Assembly (NCBI GenBank): GCA_905216045.1
Contig: CAJMSL010000092.1
Span: forward strand, 1 to 8,102
Length of the DNA: 8,102 bases
Source of the DNA: an uncultured bacterium
GTDB lineage: Bacteria; Actinomycetota; Coriobacteriia; Coriobacteriales; Coriobacteriaceae
Direction of reading: 5' to 3'
The position numbers and the translations under genes were made by a program. Within the stretch, counting starts at the first letter, position 1. Each line of letters starts with the position of its first letter. Under the pieces are notes generated by a model, which saw only the letters and a program-made list of their open reading frames with translations, did not search any database and had not been told where the DNA came from. Shown in pieces: positions 5,541 to 8,102 of this stretch.

Positions 5541-5670
5541 ATGCGAAAGGAGGCCCGCATATGAATTGCTTACCAAGACGAATGCCGGGCTCCTGTTTGC
5601 GCCCGTCGGCGTGATCAGGAGACAGCGACTTACTTCTCTCTTTTTATTTACTTTTGTTCGATCAAGGAGA
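5541..5670 (+). promoter_or_regulatory. Structured metY leader with alternative pairings (candidate attenuator)
   Basis: Five segments can pair in alternation. Segment 1 is AGGAGGCCCG (5548-5557, the leader ORF's ribosome binding site). Segment 2 is CGGGCTCCTG (5586-5595), segment 3 CAGGAGA (5616-5622), segment 4 TCTCTTT (5637-5643), and segment 5 AAGGAGA (5664-5670, the metY ribosome binding site). 1:2 forms a 12-bp stem with single bulges when extended through CAT/ATG. 2:3 forms 6 perfect pairs enclosing a nested CGCC-cgtc-GGCG hairpin. 3:4 forms 6 pairs and 4:5 forms 7 pairs, each with one G-U. Thus 1:2 plus 3:4 leaves the metY start open, while 2:3 plus 4:5 closes it. In addition ATGCG/CGCAT (5541-5545, 5556-5560) can hold the leader's Shine-Dalgarno in a loop. 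It does not match the S-box or other riboswitch consensus I know. Confidence 0.55.
5561..5614 (+). CDS. Putative 17-residue Cys-containing leader peptide upstream of metY
   Basis: A short ORF encoding MNCLPRRMPGSCLRPSA, ending in TGA at 5612-5614. It has a perfect AGGAGG (5548-5553) 7 nt before the ATG, better than that of most full-length genes here. It lies wholly inside the metY leader, 61 nt upstream of the metY start. It carries Cys codons at positions 3 (TGC, 5567-5569) and 12 (TGT, 5594-5596) and an internal Met at 8. Actinobacterial sulfur genes are known to be preceded by short Cys-containing ORFs that sense cysteine supply through ribosome behaviour (described in mycobacteria). This one lacks consecutive Cys codons but is positioned so that a ribosome at codon 12 or at the stop would cover different pairing segments of the leader RNA. 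That it is translated and regulatory is inference. Confidence 0.6.
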   Translation: MNCLPRRMPGSCLRPSA

Positions 5671-5675
5671 TCATC

Positions 5676-6986
5676 ATGAGCCAGTTCATCAACAACCCCG
5701 AGCACACCTTTGGTTTCGATACCCTGCAGCTTCACGTTGGCCAGGAGAGTGCCGATCCTGCATCCGACTCCCGCGCCGTGCCTATCTACCAGACCACGAG
5801 CTATGTGTTCCGCAACTCCCAGCACGCCGCCGACCGCTTTGGTCTTGCCGACGCCGGTAACATCTACGGCCGTCTGACCAACTCCACCCAGGGCGTCTTC
5901 GAGGACCGTATCGCCGCACTCGAGGGTGGCGTGGCAGGTCTCGCCGTCGCCTCCGGTGCTGCTGCCATCACCTATACCCTGCAGGCTCTTGCCCAGGCCG
6001 GTGACCACGTGGTGGCTCAGAAGACCATCTACGGTGGCTCCTACAACCTGCTGGAGCATACGCTCTCCCAGTTTGGCGTCGAGACCACGTTTGTCGACGC
6101 TCATAACCTGGAAGAGGTCGAGGGGGCCATCAAGAACAACACCACGGTCATCTATCTCGAGACGCTCGGCAACCCCAACTCCGACATCCCCAACATCGAC
6201 GCCATCTCCGAGATCGCCAAGAAGCACGGTCTGCCGGTTGTCGTCGACAACACCTTCGGCACCCCGTATCTGTTCCGTCCGCTGGAGCATGGTGCCAACA
6301 TCGTCGTTCACTCCGCAACCAAGTTCATCGGCGGCCACGGCACCTCGCTGGGCGGTGTGATCGTCGACGGCGGTAACTTCGATTGGAAGGCGAGCGGCAA
6401 GTATGCGCAGATCGCCGAGCCCAACCCCTCCTACCACGGCGTTTCGTTTGCCGAGGCTGCCGGTCCCGCCGCCTTCGCAACCTATGTCCGCGCTATCCTT
6501 CTGCGTGACGAGGGTGCCTGCATCAGCCCGTTCAACGCCTGGGTCCTGCTCCAGGGCACAGAGACTCTGTCGCTGCGCGTTGACCGTCATGTCGAGAACA
6601 CCAAGAAGGTCGTTGAGTTCCTGACCGGTGACACCCATGTTGCCAAGGTGAACCACCCGAGCCTGCCTGAGCACCCCGACCATGAGCTCTACAAGCAATA
6701 TTTCCCCAACGGCGGTGCCTCGATCTTTACCTTTGAGATTAAGGGTGGCCAGGAGGCCGCCTGGAAGTTCATTGATCATCTGCGGGTGTTCTCGCTGCTC
6801 GCCAACGTGGCCGACGTCAAGTCGCTCGTCGTGCACCCGGCTACCACCACGCACTCCCAGCTCTCTGCCGAGGAGCTCGCCGAGCAGAACATCACGTCCT
6901 CCACGATCCGTCTTTCCATCGGTACCGAGAACGCCGAGGATATCATTTGGGATCTGAAGCAGGCTTTCGCCGCGCTGGACGAGTAA
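5676..6986 (+). CDS. metY: O-acetylhomoserine sulfhydrylase (O-acetylhomoserine aminocarboxypropyltransferase)
   Basis: A 436-residue cytoplasmic PLP enzyme that makes homocysteine from O-acetylhomoserine and sulfide, the direct sulfhydrylation route to methionine. It belongs to the Cys/Met-metabolism PLP family. Schiff-base Lys216 lies in HSATKFIGGHG, Asp191 in VVDNTFGTPY pairs with the PLP ring nitrogen, and the phosphate/substrate-binding Tyr64 and Arg66 lie in IYGRLTNST. Length above 420, the GDHVVAQKTIYGGSYNLL segment and the middle insertion separate it from the shorter (about 380-400) cystathionine synthases and lyases, though side activity on O-acetylserine is possible. AAGGAGA at 5664-5670, 5 nt before the ATG, is the ribosome binding site. 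Codons are strongly biased, suggesting high expression. It is monocistronic, with its own promoter, regulatory leader, a divergent LysR gene and a strong terminator. Confidence 0.95.
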   Translation: MSQFINNPEHTFGFDTLQLHVGQESADPASDSRAVPIYQTTSYVFRNSQHAADRFGLADAGNIYGRLTNSTQGVFEDRIAALEGGVAGLAVASGAAAITYTLQALAQAGDHVVAQKTIYGGSYNLLEHTLSQFGVETTFVDAHNLEEVEGAIKNNTTVIYLETLGNPNSDIPNIDAISEIAKKHGLPVVVDNTFGTPYLFRPLEHGANIVVHSATKFIGGHGTSLGGVIVDGGNFDWKASGKYAQIAEPNPSYHGVSFAEAAGPAAFATYVRAILLRDEGACISPFNAWVLLQGTETLSLRVDRHVENTKKVVEFLTGDTHVAKVNHPSLPEHPDHELYKQYFPNGGASIFTFEIKGGQEAAWKFIDHLRVFSLLANVADVKSLVVHPATTTHSQLSAEELAEQNITSSTIRLSIGTENAEDIIWDLKQAFAALDE

Positions 6987-6995
6987 GGCGACTTG

Positions 6996-7012
6996 TGCAA
7001 GGACCCCTTGCG
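6996..7012 (+). repeat. Short hairpin just after metY
   Basis: GCAAGG-acc-CCTTGC (6997-7011) is a perfect 6-bp stem with a 3-nt loop, plus a closing U-G pair. It has no T-tract, so it is unlikely to terminate by itself. It could protect the 3' end or pause polymerase before the main terminator 35 nt later. Confidence 0.45.
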
Positions 7013-7046
7013 ACTCGATAGGTATAACTGCATAAAATGCCTGCTC

Positions 7047-7087
7047 AAGACGCCTGTGCGAACAATGGTTGCACAGGCGTCTTTTTT
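7047..7087 (+). terminator. Strong intrinsic terminator of metY
   Basis: A perfect 13-bp stem, AAGACGCCTGTGC (7047-7059) with GCACAGGCGTCTT (7071-7083), has an 11-nt loop and a T6 tract (7082-7087). The outer stem AAGACG/CGTCTT and the 11-nt loop length are the same as in the terminator at 987-1028. Confidence 0.95.
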
Positions 7088-7298
7088 GCATAGAGAGGGC
7101 GCAAAAACAGGGTTTTTGACATGCTTTATGCATTCGAGTTGTGGAAAACTCCTGTTGAGAGGATGTGAGTTTTACGCAATTGACGTGCGCCTTTTGAGTA
7201 AAACCGCAGGTCGCGATTTGCTCGGGGTACTATGCAGCGCGATCGAATCACACGCAGCTCAAACGCAGCAAAAACGCACTACGGAGGTTTCCAGCTAC
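7088..7298 (+). other. Upstream region of the secreted-protein gene, with inverted repeats
   Basis: Part of the 312-nt gap between metY and the next gene. It contains CAAAAAC-agg-GTTTTTG (7102-7118), a perfect 7-bp inverted repeat overlapping TTGACA (7116-7121), and GTTTTAC (7169-7175) with GTAAAAC (7198-7204), 22 nt apart. TACTAT at 7228-7233 equals the metY -10 but has no matching -35 at the right distance. No complete promoter could be assigned and no convincing ORF lies here. Confidence 0.4.
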
Positions 7299-8075
7299 AT
7301 GAGGATCGATTCACGAAAACCGAAAGCCGCCGCCCTTTCTGCCGCTCTGATCGTGGCACTTTTGGCGGGCGCCGGTGCAACTGATGCCCACGCGGCAACA
7401 CTGTCCGACACGGTTGGATCCACGCCGTCCGAGACGACGCTGGTGCAGCCCGTCGACTATCGCAGCGACGGCTTTGGCTCCATGCAGGAGTGGAACGCCT
7501 CGATGGAGGCCAAGCGCGATTCCCTTGAGATGCGTGCTCAGATCATCATGAACATGTACGGTGACTATGCCACCGATGACGAGCGCGCTGTACTGCAGAG
7601 TTGTATCGACGGTGCGGGCAGTCTTTTGACGATGGAGGAGGTCGACGCGAAGTCGACAGAGCTCGATGAGCTGCGCTCTGCACTTGAGGATGCCAAGCGC
7701 GAAGCGCTCGAGGTTGCTGCCGCCGAGGCGGAGGCTGCCGAGGCCGCCCAGGCTTCGTACTACAACGCCGGTTACACTCCGTCCTACGCGTCTGCCGCGT
7801 CCTACGCGAACGGATCGGGCCTGACGCGCTCTGCGGGTGTCAATAACTACAACGGTCGCCGCGAGACCTATTACAGCAGCAATGTGCTTTATCACTATCG
7901 CACGGGCGAATGGACTCAGGATTCTGAGGGCTTCTGGCGCGATTCCGACGGCTATTACGTTGTTGCCGCGGGCGATATGGCCCAGGGCTCGACCTTTACG
8001 GGCTCCAAGGGTGATTGCAAGGTCTATGACTCCGGCTGCGCTGCCGGAACCACCGATTACTACACCGGTTGGTAA
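7299..8075 (+). CDS. Secreted coiled-coil protein with a C-terminal 3D/double-psi-barrel-like domain
   Basis: A 258-residue exported protein of unknown function. Residues 1-33 form a Sec signal peptide: a basic start (MRIDSRKPK), a hydrophobic core (AALSAALIVALLAGAGA) and an AHA/A cleavage site near 32-33. Residues about 62-150 are helical and charged, with an Ala/Glu-rich end (LEVAAAEAEAAEAAQA) typical of a coiled coil. A low-complexity Tyr/Ser/Ala linker follows (151-175). The C-terminal about 80 residues end in GYYVVAAGDM, SKGDCKVYDSGCAAGTTDYY and a final GW. The Asp pattern and strand rhythm recall 3D-type barrel domains of cell-wall-active proteins, and Cys240/Cys247 could form a disulfide. 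The ATG at 7299 has GGAGG 11 nt upstream; earlier in-frame starts would run through the terminator and put the signal peptide inside the protein. A cell-wall role is inferred, not shown. Confidence 0.8.
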   Translation: MRIDSRKPKAAALSAALIVALLAGAGATDAHAATLSDTVGSTPSETTLVQPVDYRSDGFGSMQEWNASMEAKRDSLEMRAQIIMNMYGDYATDDERAVLQSCIDGAGSLLTMEEVDAKSTELDELRSALEDAKREALEVAAAEAEAAEAAQASYYNAGYTPSYASAASYANGSGLTRSAGVNNYNGRRETYYSSNVLYHYRTGEWTQDSEGFWRDSDGYYVVAAGDMAQGSTFTGSKGDCKVYDSGCAAGTTDYYTGW

Positions 8076-8102
8076 TTTTTCTGCATCACGGATATTTGGC
8101 GG

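Noticed and set aside
5500..5675. S-box (SAM-I) riboswitch in the metY leader
   Set aside because: The conserved S-box core elements, including its opening GAGGTGGAGGGA-like and GGCAACC-like segments, are not present; the leader ORF and alternative stems explain the region better.
7008..7036. TTGCGA-17-CATAAA as a promoter for a small RNA ending at the 7087 terminator
   Set aside because: The match is poor and the start would fall almost at the terminator stem, leaving no transcript body.
5493..7133. A 546-codon open frame on the minus strand opposite metY
   Set aside because: It is antisense to a gene with complete PLP-enzyme motifs. The translation is Gly/Val/Leu/Asp-rich without a recognisable domain, as expected from the strong codon bias of metY.
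7140..7148. TGTGGAAAA, a match to the relaxed DnaA-box consensus on the minus strand
   Set aside because: A single relaxed 9-mer is expected by chance; there is no cluster, AT-rich unwinding region or dnaA/dnaN nearby.

Overview
The window looks like chromosomal DNA of a high-GC Gram-positive gut anaerobe, most likely a member of Coriobacteriia close to Collinsella. This rests on high GC with strong third-position G/C, dense short operons, AGGAGG-type ribosome binding sites, and a secreted protein whose C-terminal domain resembles ones I associate with Coriobacteria. The lineage call is inference; the gene calls rest on visible motifs.

Layout, left to right. (1) 1-1028, plus strand: the 3' part of a SlyD/FKBP-type prolyl isomerase, a UreE-like nickel metallochaperone 3 nt downstream, and a strong intrinsic terminator. 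Both families are linked to nickel delivery, yet no urease or hydrogenase gene is in view. (2) 1057-1854, plus: a Cof-type HAD phosphatase. (3) 1878-4500, minus: RNase HI (GTG start), then a Gfo/Idh/MocA oxidoreductase and an acylphosphatase 2 nt apart, then a PerR-type peroxide regulator whose candidate promoter overlaps the acylphosphatase stop codon. (4) 4501-6986: a LysR-type regulator (minus) divergent from metY, O-acetylhomoserine sulfhydrylase (plus). (5) 6987-8102: a strong terminator, about 210 bp of repeat-bearing upstream DNA, and a secreted coiled-coil protein with a C-terminal barrel-like domain.

The most interesting region is the 5' leader of metY (about 5499-5675). It has a promoter with 17-bp spacing and then a 17-codon leader ORF (5561-5614) with a perfect Shine-Dalgarno sequence and two Cys codons. 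Five short segments can pair in alternation, the last being the metY ribosome binding site. The segment positions relative to the second Cys codon and the leader stop codon fit a cysteine-sensing attenuator of translation initiation. An LTTR-like inverted repeat near -66 of the same promoter suggests a second, transcriptional layer from the divergent LysR protein. Together these would make a two-layer sulfur-amino-acid control unit; this is inferred from sequence alone.

No rRNA, tRNA, CRISPR array, insertion sequence or attachment site was seen.
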